Shown here piece after piece: positions 1 through 8,233 of a stretch of DNA of 34,981 bases. Where the stretch lies: assembly GCA_022340315.1 (NCBI GenBank), contig JAJDOD010000045.1, positions 1 to 34,981 on the forward strand, in the 5' to 3' direction. The stretch comes from Silicimonas sp. (GTDB lineage Bacteria; Pseudomonadota; Alphaproteobacteria; Rhodobacterales; Rhodobacteraceae). The first letter of the stretch is position 1; every line of letters starts with the position of its first letter. Under the pieces are notes generated by a model. It did not search any database and was not told the origin of the DNA. It worked only from the letters and a program-made list of their open reading frames with translations. The position numbers and the translations under genes were made by a program.

Positions 1-1
1 C

Positions 2-85
2 GCGGATCTCGCCGCGGAACTGATTACCGAGGACGAGGCCCGGGCGGTCTACGGACATGACAAGGGAGACGAGAACGATGGCTGA
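2..85 (+). CDS. 3' end of an upstream gene, possibly hydantoinase B-like
   Basis: The frame beginning at base 2 stays open to a TGA at 83-85 and encodes 27 C-terminal residues; the rest lies outside the window. The piece ITEDEARAVYG resembles the C-terminal end of hydantoinase B/oxoprolinase subunits, which often finish with an alanine/arginine-rich turn and a YG pair. That match comes from memory of the family and rests on about a dozen residues, so the product is uncertain. The stop overlaps the start of the SDR gene (ATG at 78) by 8 bases, which suggests one transcript and coupled translation. The Shine-Dalgarno sequence of the SDR gene lies inside this reading frame. Confidence 0.5.
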   Translation, partial: ADLAAELITEDEARAVYGHDKGDENDG

Positions 86-830
86 CGCGAAACTTGCACT
101 GGTGACCGGCGGCGCGCAGGGCATCGGCTACGCCTGCGGCGAGGCGCTGGCCGAGGACGGATACAAGGTCATCCTCGCCGACCTCAACGCCGAGGGCGTG
201 ACCGAGGCGGCGGCGAAGCTGGGCCAGGGCAGCGTGGGTATGGTCTGCGACATGAGCGACGCCGACGCGATCCTTGAGATGTTCGACCGGATCGAAGCCG
301 AGCACGGGCCTGTGTCGGCGCTTGTCAACAACGCGGGTATCGCCGCACCGGGCAACTTCCTGACCTACGACCTTGCCACGTTTGACGCCGTGCTGGGCGT
401 GAACTTGCGCGGCGTCTTTGTCGCAACCCAGCGCGCCGCGCGCACGATGGTCGAGAAAAGGATCAAGGGCGCGATCGTCAACATGTCTTCGATCAACGCA
501 CAGCTCGCGATTCCGGCCATCCCGGCCTATTGCGCTTCGAAAGGGGGCGTCATGCAGCTCACCAAGGTCGCCGCGCTGGCACTTGCTCCCAGCGGTATTC
601 GCGTGAACGCCGTCGGTCCCGGCTCGATCGACACGGCCATGATGGCGGGGGTGAACGCCAACCCGGAGGCAATGAAAACCGCGATGTCGCGCACTCCGCT
701 GGGCCGCCCCGGCACCGCGCGCGAAATTGGCGATACAGTCGCATTCCTCGTGTCCGACAAGGCCAGCTACATCACCGGCGAGACAATCTATGTCGACGGC
801 GGGCGGCTGGGGCTCAACTACACGATGTAG
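78..830 (+). CDS. SDR family NAD(P)-dependent oxidoreductase
   Basis: A 250-residue classical short-chain dehydrogenase/reductase, a soluble Rossmann-fold enzyme that oxidises an alcohol or reduces a carbonyl group. Visible motifs are the cofactor loop TGGAQGIG (residues 10-17), NNAG (84-87), the catalytic Ser138, and Tyr151 with Lys155 in YCASK. An Asp at position 35, at the end of the second strand, favours NAD(H) over NADP(H); this is inferred from family rules. The ATG at 78 is preferred to the ATG at 57, because GGGAG at 64-68 is well spaced for it and the longer form adds seven residues before the usual SDR beginning. The gene overlaps the preceding frame by 8 bases, so it probably belongs to the same catabolic operon. 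The substrate cannot be told from the sequence. Confidence 0.93.
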   Translation: MADAKLALVTGGAQGIGYACGEALAEDGYKVILADLNAEGVTEAAAKLGQGSVGMVCDMSDADAILEMFDRIEAEHGPVSALVNNAGIAAPGNFLTYDLATFDAVLGVNLRGVFVATQRAARTMVEKRIKGAIVNMSSINAQLAIPAIPAYCASKGGVMQLTKVAALALAPSGIRVNAVGPGSIDTAMMAGVNANPEAMKTAMSRTPLGRPGTAREIGDTVAFLVSDKASYITGETIYVDGGRLGLNYTM

Positions 831-845
831 CCAGGCGGGGCGACG

Positions 846-2954
846 TCAGCTCAATGCCTTGCCCAGCACGTTCCGCAGAAGCCGCGAGATGTTGTTTTCG
901 TAGTTGTTCCACGGCAGGCTGCCGCAGAACGTGATCGAGCCGGTGGCAAAGACCGATCCGCCGCCGGGATAGGTGCAGTAGATCATCTCGGCGTGCTTGG
1001 CTTCTGCCTCGGGGCCACCAGTGAGATTCGTTAGGTGGGTCAGTTGTTCCTCGGGCACCAGCATGAACTCGTCCTCGCGGGTGACCGACCGGGCCAGGAG
1101 AACCGCATTGTCCGGGGTTCCGAGGCGACGGTCCATGTGATCAAGCTCAAAGCCGGCAGCACCGTTGCCGGAGAATCCGAAGTCACCGATCAGGTCGTCC
1201 CCGATGCCCTCGAACACCCAGTCGTAGGCGGGGTCGTTCGTGACCCGGCGATAGGGATCGCCCACGAACTGGCCCTGAGCCGCGAAGCCGATCCCGACAA
1301 GGTCTTGCGGTGCCCGCCCGTTCCTTCGCCATAGCCCGCCGTAGCTGCCGTCGAAAGCATTGTAGTACTCGCCCGGCTCGGCGGCCCAGGCGCGGATGCC
1401 GTCCTCGGCGCGGCGTATCTCGAGCATGCCGTCGTTTTCGCCGTGCACGGCAATCCGCCAGTAAAACCCGTTGCCGCCGAGATAGAGCAGATGGCCCCCG
1501 CCGTCGCGATAGTCGCGCAGCGCGTCAAGGGTCTCGCGGGTATGATACTCGGGGTGGCTGCCGGTGGTGACGCATTTGTAGCCCGCTATCGCGGCGTGGC
1601 CGCGGGTGTGTAGCTCGTGGTCGGTCACGATGTCATATGGAATGCCCTTGGCGTGGAGCCAGCCGATCAGGTGGCTGTCGGCCTGGAAATGGCGCAGGCC
1701 CGAACAGGTCGAAGCGCCAAACGTCGAGAAACCGGGGCGCAGGTTGAAGAGCGGACGCCGGTGCGAGGCGTGGCAGATGCCCGATCCGTCCGAATGGTAG
1801 TTGTAGGTGGAGAGGCCGTATTCGGCATGTTCGGAGGGATTGTAGGGATAAGCATTCCACGCGGCGATGCGGTCTTGCCACGAGGGATCATAGTCGGGCC
1901 GCGCGTGGTTGCCATAGATCGCGTAGGTGAAGGTCGACACCAGAACGCAGAGATCGGCGCGGCGCTCGCCGGGCGGCGGGCAGACGAAGAAGGGGATTGC
2001 ATCGTAGTGCTCGCCGCATTCCAGTCGCATGACGTAGACGCCGGACGCCATGTCTTCCGGGACGGTGAAGGTGAAATCGGTGTCCCAGCCGAAGTCGTAG
2101 ATGTCGTCCTGGTGAAAATGTATGGCTGCATAATGCGCGGGCCGATGCACCCAGTTCATTTCGCTGCCGTCCCAGGCCGAGCTTGTCATGGCGCGGGCCG
2201 GGAAATTCACGAGCCTCAGGTCCGGACCGGAGGTGGCTGGCACCGTGCTTCGCGTCATGTCGCGCGAGAAATCCCAGGCACAAACCGCCTCGCCACGCGC
2301 ATGGATGTACGGTGCCTCGATCTTGCCGTTGAAATGCTGGTCTGGCGCAGAGGTCGTCAGGCGCGCACCGATTGTTGGGATGCCATCGAGTTGCGGTGCT
2401 TTGCTCGCCGTCTTGCCGCGCGTAGGCGCACCGGCGTGACGCGTCAATGCCTGCTGCGTAACGACGATAGTCGCGTTTTCCAGGCGGCCTTCGATCCGGT
2501 GCCAGCGGTGAAGTTTCAGCGGCTTGACGGTCGAAACCTTGGCCTCTCCGGCTCGCAGGCAAGCCGAGCCGTCCGCGTCGATGCAAAGATCAATCTCACC
2601 GCAAGAGATAACCGTCTGCCGGTTTCCGGTTTTCTGGGTCGGATAGATTGTCGCGCCGAACACGAGCGGCGCGTCTGCAGGCGCCGTGACCGGTTCCGTG
2701 GCGACCCCATAAGAGCCGGGGAAGAACGGTCGATGCACCGAGTTGACTTCCCGTGGCGCAAAGTAGTGCGAGGCGTCTTCTTCGATCATGCCCGGCCCGT
2801 CCGGGTTCGGGTCGGCACTGATCGACCTGACGAGCCATGCCTTGAACGGTTTTTCCGAGAGCGACGACACCTTGAATTCAATGGTCTCTCCCGGGCGGGC
2901 TGAAATCTGCTCGACATAGCCTGTCAGGGGAAGCTCTCGGATTTTGGCGCTCAT
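846..2954 (-). CDS. N,N-dimethylformamidase large (beta) subunit-like protein
   Basis: A 702-residue protein resembling the large subunit of N,N-dimethylformamidase, an iron enzyme that hydrolyses DMF to dimethylamine and formate. The first ~220 residues look like a beta-rich lectin-like region; the catalytic-type part follows, with TFTYAIYGN (341-349), STYNYHSDG (382-390) and GSHPEY (465-470). The known Paracoccus enzyme binds one iron through two tyrosines and a glutamate. By rough comparison the counterparts here are a tyrosine at 344 or 347, Tyr384 and Glu469. The true start is the ATG at 2954; the open frame continues upstream only by chance, through a tRNA and antisense to an ABC gene. 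No small-subunit gene is adjacent. The protein could act on another amide, so the substrate is unassigned. It converges on the SDR gene with a 15-base gap. Confidence 0.8.
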   Translation of the reverse strand: MSAKIRELPLTGYVEQISARPGETIEFKVSSLSEKPFKAWLVRSISADPNPDGPGMIEEDASHYFAPREVNSVHRPFFPGSYGVATEPVTAPADAPLVFGATIYPTQKTGNRQTVISCGEIDLCIDADGSACLRAGEAKVSTVKPLKLHRWHRIEGRLENATIVVTQQALTRHAGAPTRGKTASKAPQLDGIPTIGARLTTSAPDQHFNGKIEAPYIHARGEAVCAWDFSRDMTRSTVPATSGPDLRLVNFPARAMTSSAWDGSEMNWVHRPAHYAAIHFHQDDIYDFGWDTDFTFTVPEDMASGVYVMRLECGEHYDAIPFFVCPPPGERRADLCVLVSTFTYAIYGNHARPDYDPSWQDRIAAWNAYPYNPSEHAEYGLSTYNYHSDGSGICHASHRRPLFNLRPGFSTFGASTCSGLRHFQADSHLIGWLHAKGIPYDIVTDHELHTRGHAAIAGYKCVTTGSHPEYHTRETLDALRDYRDGGGHLLYLGGNGFYWRIAVHGENDGMLEIRRAEDGIRAWAAEPGEYYNAFDGSYGGLWRRNGRAPQDLVGIGFAAQGQFVGDPYRRVTNDPAYDWVFEGIGDDLIGDFGFSGNGAAGFELDHMDRRLGTPDNAVLLARSVTREDEFMLVPEEQLTHLTNLTGGPEAEAKHAEMIYCTYPGGGSVFATGSITFCGSLPWNNYENNISRLLRNVLGKALS

Positions 2955-3186
2955 GTCTTGTGTCCGGTGGCAGAGTGAGGCGGGAAACACGCCCTTGCTG
3001 CAAGAGATACAGGCAACCGGGTATCGGCGACATCGAAAATCCAAGAAAGGGGAACATGCTGGTTGTGGGGGGTGGCCTCCTGTGCTGACATTCCAGTTGG
3101 TTTGGGCGAGGCTTCGTTCAATCCGTCCATTCGCGCTCAGGACATGGCCATGCCGTCGCGCTTCGCGTGATTTGCCCGTGTACCGC

Positions 3187-3215
3187 TTGACCCCGCAAGT
3201 CGCATCGCTTACCTC
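3187..3215 (+). promoter_or_regulatory. Possible promoter of tRNA-Gly
   Basis: TTGACC at 3187-3192 matches five of six bases of the sigma-70 -35 element. After a 17-base spacer, TACCTC at 3210-3215 is a poor -10 element with only the first two bases of the consensus. Position and spacing fit transcription starting a few bases before the tRNA at 3228. Confidence 0.4.
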
Positions 3216-3227
3216 GTGTATCGCTGA

Positions 3228-3301
3228 GCGGGCGTTGTGTAGTGGTAAGACCTCAGCCTTCCAAGCTGATGACGCGGGTTCGATTCCCGCCGCCCGCTCC
3301 A
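3228..3301 (+). tRNA. tRNA-Gly (anticodon TCC)
   Basis: The acceptor stem pairs GCGGGCG (3228-3234) with CGCCCGC (3291-3297), followed by discriminator T and an encoded CCA (3299-3301). The D arm contains AGTGGTA. The anticodon stem TCAGC/GCTGA encloses the loop CTTCCAA with anticodon TCC. The T arm contains GGTTCGATTCC. All four stems can be drawn without mismatches in the acceptor and anticodon arms. This tRNA reads GGA and GGG codons. It stands alone between the dimethylformamidase-like gene and the ABC exporter, with no integrase or att-like duplication nearby. Confidence 0.97.
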
Positions 3302-3386
3302 GACAATCCACACGACGCATGTAACGTATTTGTCGCCTTGAGGCTCGCAGCCCGGTCGGGTTATCTGGCGCGGGAAGGGAAAACAG

Positions 3387-5171
3387 ATGGCCGCAGCGGC
3401 GACGGAAGAGCGCGACAAGTCGAAGAATGTCGGGGCGTTGCGGGCGCTCTGGCCGTTTGTCGCGCGGTATCGCCTGTTGTTCTACGGCGCCATCGCGGCA
3501 TTGGTCTCGACCGCTGTCATCTCGCTGATCCTGCCCATTGCGGTGCGGCGGGTCGTCGACGGGTTCGAGACCTCGGCGGTTGAACTGCTCGACAGTTACT
3601 TCGCCGCGGCTCTCGTCATCGCCGGTCTTTTGGCAGTGGGCACGGGGCTGCGCTATTACCTTGTCACACGCCTCGGGGAACGCGTCGTCGCTGACATACG
3701 GAAATCGGTCTTCGACCGCATGATCGGGATGAGCCCTGCGTTCTACGAGAAAATCATGACCGGCGAGGTGCTCAGCCGCATCACCACTGACACGACCGTG
3801 ATCCTCAGCGTGATCGGCTCGTCGGTCTCGGTCGCCGCGCGCAACGTGCTGATCCTGATTGGCGGCCTCGCGCTGCTCTTCGTGACATCCGCCAAGCTCG
3901 CAGGTCTCGTCCTTCTTCTCGTTCCGGTCATCATCGTGCCGATCATCGTCATGGGCCGCCGTCTGCGCGTCCTGGGGCGGGAGAACCAGGATTGGATCGC
4001 CAATTCCAGCGGTAATGCCTCTGAAGCGCTGCTGTCGGTGCAAGCCGTGCAGGCCTACACGCACGAAGCGCAAAGCAGGGCGCGGTTCGACGATGTGACC
4101 GAGCGGGCGTTTCTCTCCGCCAAGAAGCGGATCGAACTTCGCGCGGTGATGACGGTTCTGATCATTGCGCTCGTCTTCGCAGGCATCGTCGGCGTTCTCT
4201 GGATCGGCGCGCGCGATGTCCGGGCCGAGGCCATGACGGTGGGCGAGTTGGTGCAGTTCGTCATCTATTCCGTGATGGTGGCGGGCGCCGTGGGGGCGCT
4301 TTCGGAGATCTGGGGTGAATTGCAGCGCGCTGCGGGTGCGACCGAGCGGCTGGTCGAGTTGCTGGGTGCCGAGGATGCGGTCGTTGACCCCGCCGAGGTA
4401 CAGGCGCTTCCAGAGCCGGTCACAGGCCATGTGGCGCTGGAGGGTGTCACCTTCCACTATCCCTCGCGACCGTCGCAAGCCGCACTCGATGACGTGACGC
4501 TCACGGTCAAGCCGGGAGAGACCGTTGCCCTTGTCGGCCCCTCGGGTGCGGGCAAGACCACGATCATACAACTGCTTCTTCGTTTCTATGACCCGACGTC
4601 CGGGACGGTTCGCATCGACGGAATGGACCTGCGTTCGCTAGAGCGCGCCGCATTTCGCCAACACGTCGCACTTGTGCCCCAGGAGCCGGTGATTTTTGCC
4701 ACCTCGGCGCGGGAAAACATCCGTTTCGGCCGTCCCGGCGCCACTGATGCCGATGTCGAGGAGGCCGCGAAGGCGGCCGCTGCGCACGACTTCCTGGCGG
4801 CGCTCCCGCAGGGTTACGAGACAGAGGTGGGAGAAAGGGGCGTGATGCTGTCGGGCGGTCAGAAGCAGCGCATCGCCATCGCCCGCGCCATCCTGCGCGA
4901 CGCCCCGATCCTGTTGCTCGACGAGGCGACAAGCGCGCTCGACGCCGAGAGCGAGCGCGCAGTTCAGGAGGCAGTGGAGCGTCTCAGCCGCGACCGCACC
5001 ACAATCGTCGTGGCGCATCGGCTGGCGACGGTGAAGAAGGCGGACCGCATACTTGTCTTCGAGGACGGGCGCATCGTGGCCAGCGGCACGCATAACAGCC
5101 TGGTCTCGGAAGGCGGGCTCTATGCGCGCCTTGCACGGCTTCAGTTCACCGAGGGTCTGGCCGCCGAGTAG
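3387..5171 (+). CDS. ABC exporter, fused membrane and ATPase domains (subfamily B, MsbA-like)
   Basis: A 594-residue half-transporter that would work as a homodimer in the inner membrane, exporting a lipid, peptide or drug-like substrate. Residues ~25-320 are the six-helix transmembrane domain, including hydrophobic stretches near 30-50, 72-90, 150-190 and 250-275. The nucleotide-binding domain follows, with Walker A GPSGAGKTT (384-392), signature LSGGQ (488-492), Walker B LLLDE with Asp512 and the catalytic Glu513, and the switch histidine at 544. Every ATPase motif is intact. The ATG at 3387 has AAGGG a short distance upstream. It is monocistronic as far as can be seen, between tRNA-Gly and an acyl-CoA synthetase. 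The substrate cannot be inferred; MsbA-type lipid export is only one option. Confidence 0.95.
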   Translation: MAAAATEERDKSKNVGALRALWPFVARYRLLFYGAIAALVSTAVISLILPIAVRRVVDGFETSAVELLDSYFAAALVIAGLLAVGTGLRYYLVTRLGERVVADIRKSVFDRMIGMSPAFYEKIMTGEVLSRITTDTTVILSVIGSSVSVAARNVLILIGGLALLFVTSAKLAGLVLLLVPVIIVPIIVMGRRLRVLGRENQDWIANSSGNASEALLSVQAVQAYTHEAQSRARFDDVTERAFLSAKKRIELRAVMTVLIIALVFAGIVGVLWIGARDVRAEAMTVGELVQFVIYSVMVAGAVGALSEIWGELQRAAGATERLVELLGAEDAVVDPAEVQALPEPVTGHVALEGVTFHYPSRPSQAALDDVTLTVKPGETVALVGPSGAGKTTIIQLLLRFYDPTSGTVRIDGMDLRSLERAAFRQHVALVPQEPVIFATSARENIRFGRPGATDADVEEAAKAAAAHDFLAALPQGYETEVGERGVMLSGGQKQRIAIARAILRDAPILLLDEATSALDAESERAVQEAVERLSRDRTTIVVAHRLATVKKADRILVFEDGRIVASGTHNSLVSEGGLYARLARLQFTEGLAAE

Positions 5172-5176
5172 GCGTA

Positions 5177-5198
5177 ACCAGTCGCGGGCGGCGCTGGT
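5177..5198 (+). terminator. Possible weak terminator after the ABC exporter
   Basis: ACCAG (5177-5181) pairs with CTGGT (5194-5198), and inner CGC/GCG bases can pair around a bulged T. A short TT follows, not a full T-run, so factor-independent termination is doubtful. Confidence 0.3.
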
Positions 5199-5309
5199 TT
5201 CCAGTTCAAAACCCGGGCGAGGACCCCTCCGGTAACGCTGCGTCGCGACTTGCTCAAAAGAGCCGGATCGCGCACAACCTTTTGTCAGGGATCAGGGAGG
5301 ACGAATTGG

Positions 5310-7199
5310 ATGAATTTTGCATCCATCGAGCAGCGCAACGCCATCGAGCAGGAGATGCGGTGGGAAGACCGCGACATTCCCGGAACCGTTTACCAGGCGA
5401 TGCAACGGACAGCTGGCCAACATGGCGCCCGGAACGCGGTCACTTTCCAGCTTCTCTCGGGCCCGAAGGATCCCGCGGAAACGATGACCTGGAACGAGTT
5501 GCGGTCGATGACGGCCCAGGCCGCCAATCTTTTCCGCTCGCTCGGTGTGGGCGAGGACGACGTGGTTGCCTATCTCCTGCCCAACTCGAATGAAACCGTG
5601 CTGGCGCTTTTGGGCGGCATGACCGCCGGTATCGTGAACCCGATCAACCCGCTGCTCGATACGGAACAGATTGCCGCCATCCTGCGCGAGACAAAGGCCA
5701 AGGTGCTGGTGACGCTGCGGGCGTTCCCGAAGACAGATGTGCCGCAGAAAGCCGCCGAGGCGGTGGCGCTTGCGCCCAATGTCGAAACGGTGCTCGAGGT
5801 TGATCTGCTGCGGTATCTCACGCCACCCAAAAGCTGGATCGTCCCGTTTCTGCGCCCGAAGAACCCGGTGAAGCACAACGCCGTAGTAAAGGATTTCCGG
5901 GCTGAACTGGGCAAGCAACCAACGGAACTGACATTTGAAGAGAGTCCTGAAGACCGCGTCGGGGCCTATTTCCACACCGGCGGCACGACGGGCATGCCCA
6001 AGGTTGCTCAGCACAAGCACTCGGGCATGGTCTATAACGGCTGGCTCGGCAAGACGCTGCTCTTCGAGTACGACAGCACCGTTCTCTGCCCGCTGCCGCT
6101 CTTCCACGTTTTCGCCTGCCACCCGATCCTGATGTCGATGATCGTCTCGGGCGCGCATGTGGTGTTTCCGACCCCCGCCGGGTATCGCGGTGATGGTGTT
6201 TTCGACAACTTCTGGAAACTGGTCGAACGCTGGCGCGCGACCTTCCTGATCGGCGTGCCGACCGCTTTCTCGGTTCTGATGCAGCGTCCTGTCGATGCCG
6301 ATATTTCCAGCGTGAAACAGGTCTTCAGCGGTTCCGCCCCGCTGCCGATCGAGCTTTACAAGCGCTTCGAGAAAGCCGCTGGTGTCGAGGTGATCGAGGG
6401 CTATGGCCTGACCGAAGCGACCTGCCTCGTCTCCTGCAACCCCATCGGCGGGGTGAAGAAGATCGGCTCGGTCGGTATCCCGTTCCCCTACACCGACGTC
6501 AAGATCCTGCGCGGAACCAAGGATGGCGTACGCGCGTGCGCGACCGACGAAGTGGGAGAGATCTGCGTTGCAAATCCGGGCGTTTACGCGGGCCACACTT
6601 ACACACAGGACGACAAGAATGCCGATTTGTTCCACCATAATCGCTTCCTCAGAACTGGTGACTTGGGACGCATCGACGAAGACGGCTACCTTTGGATCAC
6701 CGGCCGCGCGAAAGACCTGATCATCCGTGGTGGGCACAATATCGATCCGGCAGAGATCGAAGAGGCCCTGGCTGGGCATCCGGCGGTGGCCGTGGTCGGC
6801 GCCATCGGGCAACCGGATGCCCACTCAGGCGAATTGCCATGCGCCTATGTCGAGCTTGTCGAGGGCGCGGTGGTGACGGAAGACGAACTGATGGCCTTTG
6901 CCGAAGAGCACATTCACGAACGCGCGGCGATCCCGAAGCATATTGAAATAATTGCAGAAATTCCCAAAACGGCCGTCGGCAAGGTGTTCAAGCCCGACTT
7001 GCGCCGCAGCGCAATAACGCGCGTCTACGATGCCGCACTGCAGGCGGCCGGTCTGGAAGCCAGGGTCGTAGCCGTGATCGAAGACAAGAAACGCGGTCTT
7101 GTCGCGCAGCTTTCGGGAGAGGGAGCGGTGGAAGAGGAGGCCGTTTCCCATGTCCTCGGCAATTTCACCGGTCCCTGGGAATGGTCCAGATCAGCCTGA
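5310..7199 (+). CDS. Acyl-CoA synthetase (ANL superfamily)
   Basis: A 629-residue AMP-forming ligase that activates a carboxylic acid to its acyl-CoA through an acyl-adenylate. Motifs in order: phosphate-binding loop TGGTTGMPK (223-231), GYGLTEAT (364-371), RTGD (448-451), the hinge region GRAKDLIIRGGHNI, and the C-terminal catalytic Lys558 in AVGKVFKP. After the usual end of the fold there is a tail of about 60 residues. The ATG at 5310 is chosen because AGGGAGG (5294-5300) is ideally spaced; an upstream start at 5250 would add 20 residues without a ribosome site. The substrate class (fatty, aromatic or short-chain acid) cannot be fixed from motifs alone. No beta-oxidation partner is adjacent. 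Confidence 0.93.
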   Translation: MNFASIEQRNAIEQEMRWEDRDIPGTVYQAMQRTAGQHGARNAVTFQLLSGPKDPAETMTWNELRSMTAQAANLFRSLGVGEDDVVAYLLPNSNETVLALLGGMTAGIVNPINPLLDTEQIAAILRETKAKVLVTLRAFPKTDVPQKAAEAVALAPNVETVLEVDLLRYLTPPKSWIVPFLRPKNPVKHNAVVKDFRAELGKQPTELTFEESPEDRVGAYFHTGGTTGMPKVAQHKHSGMVYNGWLGKTLLFEYDSTVLCPLPLFHVFACHPILMSMIVSGAHVVFPTPAGYRGDGVFDNFWKLVERWRATFLIGVPTAFSVLMQRPVDADISSVKQVFSGSAPLPIELYKRFEKAAGVEVIEGYGLTEATCLVSCNPIGGVKKIGSVGIPFPYTDVKILRGTKDGVRACATDEVGEICVANPGVYAGHTYTQDDKNADLFHHNRFLRTGDLGRIDEDGYLWITGRAKDLIIRGGHNIDPAEIEEALAGHPAVAVVGAIGQPDAHSGELPCAYVELVEGAVVTEDELMAFAEEHIHERAAIPKHIEIIAEIPKTAVGKVFKPDLRRSAITRVYDAALQAAGLEARVVAVIEDKKRGLVAQLSGEGAVEEEAVSHVLGNFTGPWEWSRSA

Positions 7200-7246
7200 T
7201 GCCTGCTCGTTCGGCAAGATTTCGCCACATTTGACGAGATACCGGT

Positions 7247-7264
7247 CTTATTACCGCCTTATTA
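7247..7264 (+). repeat. Two direct copies of CTTATTA, 11 bases apart
   Basis: CTTATTA occurs at 7247-7253 and 7258-7264, start to start 11 bases, one helical turn, about 45 bases before the small membrane protein gene at 7308. TTGACG at 7231-7236 just upstream could be a -35 element. The spacing suits a protein binding one face of the DNA, but the repeats may be chance. Confidence 0.35.
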
Positions 7265-7307
7265 ACTTTTCACCTTTAACACCTACCCCGGAGGAAGGTG
7301 TCAGGAC

Positions 7308-7478
7308 ATGGGCTTCTTGTTGATCAGCATCATCGTCGCGATCGCATCGGCTGTCAGCGCTTACGTTGCTTTCGGCTCTATTCTTCTTGCTTTCATTGCA
7401 TATTCCGCGGCCGGCACACTGACGCTGTTCAGCGCGCTGATCGCAGACGGTCTCGTGCATCGCGATTCGGAAAGCTGA
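7308..7478 (+). CDS. Small membrane protein, 56 residues, unrecognised
   Basis: An ATG at 7308 opens 56 codons ending in TGA at 7476-7478. A very strong ribosome site, GGAGGAAGG, lies at 7290-7298, ten bases before the start. The product begins MGFLLISIIVAIAS and has two hydrophobic stretches (about residues 3-22 and 23-45) joined by a small polar/aromatic turn, then a short charged tail HRDSES. This predicts an inner-membrane hairpin or one long helix. I do not recognise a family. It lies between the acyl-CoA synthetase (same strand, 108 bases upstream) and hisH (convergent). The ribosome site, codon use and hydrophobic pattern argue that it is real. Confidence 0.72.
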   Translation: MGFLLISIIVAIASAVSAYVAFGSILLAFIAYSAAGTLTLFSALIADGLVHRDSES

Positions 7479-7532
7479 CCGACAAATCGGCGCTCCGCGG
7501 AAAACTGTATCGAGATCCCCGACGAATGCCCG

Positions 7533-8171
7533 CTAGGGGCGCCATTCCAGCCAGTTTCGGATAAGTCTCAGCCCGGCCTCCTGGCTTTTTTCCGGGTGGA
7601 ACTGCGTTCCCACCATCGTGTCCCGCCCGACTATGGCGGTCACCGGTCCGCCATAGTCGGCATGCGCAAGCAGTTCTTCCGGCGCTCCCATCTCCATCTG
7701 GTAGGAATGCACGAAATAGGCGTGGTCGCCCGTCGCGATCCCGTCCAGCACCGGGTGAGGCCTGTCGATCACCAGGTCGTTCCATCCCATGTGCGGAATT
7801 TTCAGCGAGGCATCGTCCGGCGTGATCCGCCGAACCTCGCCGTCGATCCAGCCAAGCCCTTCAATGGTCTCGTATTCGTGTCCCGCCCGCGCCATCAGCT
7901 GCATGCCCACGCAGATGCCCAGGAACGGCCTTCCCCTGGTCTCGACCGCCTCTGTCAAGGCCTCGAAGAGTGAACTTTCCCCCCTGAGCGCCTGCATGCA
8001 GGCCGGAAATGCCCCGTCACCTGGCAACACGATCCGGTCCGCCCGCGCGACATCTTCGGCCCGACCCGAGACCAGGACCTCGCCCGCATCCGCCTCGCGT
8101 GCCATCCGCTGGAACGCCTTCTCTGCGGAATGCAGATTTCCCGCGCCGTAGTCGATCAACACAGTCAGCAT
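7533..8171 (-). CDS. hisH: Imidazole glycerol phosphate synthase, glutaminase subunit HisH
   Basis: A 212-residue class I glutamine amidotransferase that supplies ammonia to HisF in the fifth step of histidine synthesis. The catalytic triad is visible: Cys87 in FLGICVGM, and His192 with Glu194 in GTQFHPEKS. The oxyanion-side loop PGDGAF is at 50-55. Length agrees with the family. The gene is downstream of hisB on the same strand, 62 bases away, with a hairpin repeat between them. Its ATG at 8171 has no clear Shine-Dalgarno sequence, and the bases before it belong to that repeat. hisA, hisF and hisE, which commonly follow hisH in related bacteria, are absent here: the next gene is convergent. 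Confidence 0.96.
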   Translation of the reverse strand: MLTVLIDYGAGNLHSAEKAFQRMAREADAGEVLVSGRAEDVARADRIVLPGDGAFPACMQALRGESSLFEALTEAVETRGRPFLGICVGMQLMARAGHEYETIEGLGWIDGEVRRITPDDASLKIPHMGWNDLVIDRPHPVLDGIATGDHAYFVHSYQMEMGAPEELLAHADYGGPVTAIVGRDTMVGTQFHPEKSQEAGLRLIRNWLEWRP

Positions 8172-8172
8172 A

Positions 8173-8224
8173 TCATCGGCCTGAAAATATTCCGGGGAGC
8201 GCGAGGGGCAGCGCCCCTCGTTCC
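8173..8224 (-). repeat. Intergenic hairpin element between hisB and hisH
   Basis: CGAGGGGC (8202-8209) and GCCCCTCG (8213-8220) form a perfect 8-base-pair stem with a 3-base loop. On the minus strand the stem is followed by GCTCCCCGGAATATTTTC and then the hisH start. This arrangement (GC-rich hairpin, CTCCCCGG, an ATATTT-type A/T stretch and a purine end near a start codon) resembles short dispersed intergenic elements I recall from Rhodobacteraceae genomes. Only one copy is present here, so repeat status is from memory. No T-run follows, so it is not a typical terminator. Confidence 0.5.
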
Positions 8225-8233
8225 GTACTCACC

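Noticed and set aside
3228-3301. tRNA-Gly as an integration site for a mobile element
   Set aside because: No integrase, no duplicated tRNA 3' end and no foreign-looking genes are visible on either side within the window.
2955-4571. A minus-strand open frame that would extend the dimethylformamidase-like protein to 1241 residues
   Set aside because: The extension runs across the tRNA-Gly gene and antisense to a well-defined ABC exporter. It has no family similarity, and the protein has a natural start at 2954. Long antisense frames are expected in GC-rich coding DNA.
5292-6824. A 510-residue minus-strand frame inside the acyl-CoA synthetase gene
   Set aside because: It is antisense to a gene with all ANL motifs intact and has no recognisable motifs of its own.
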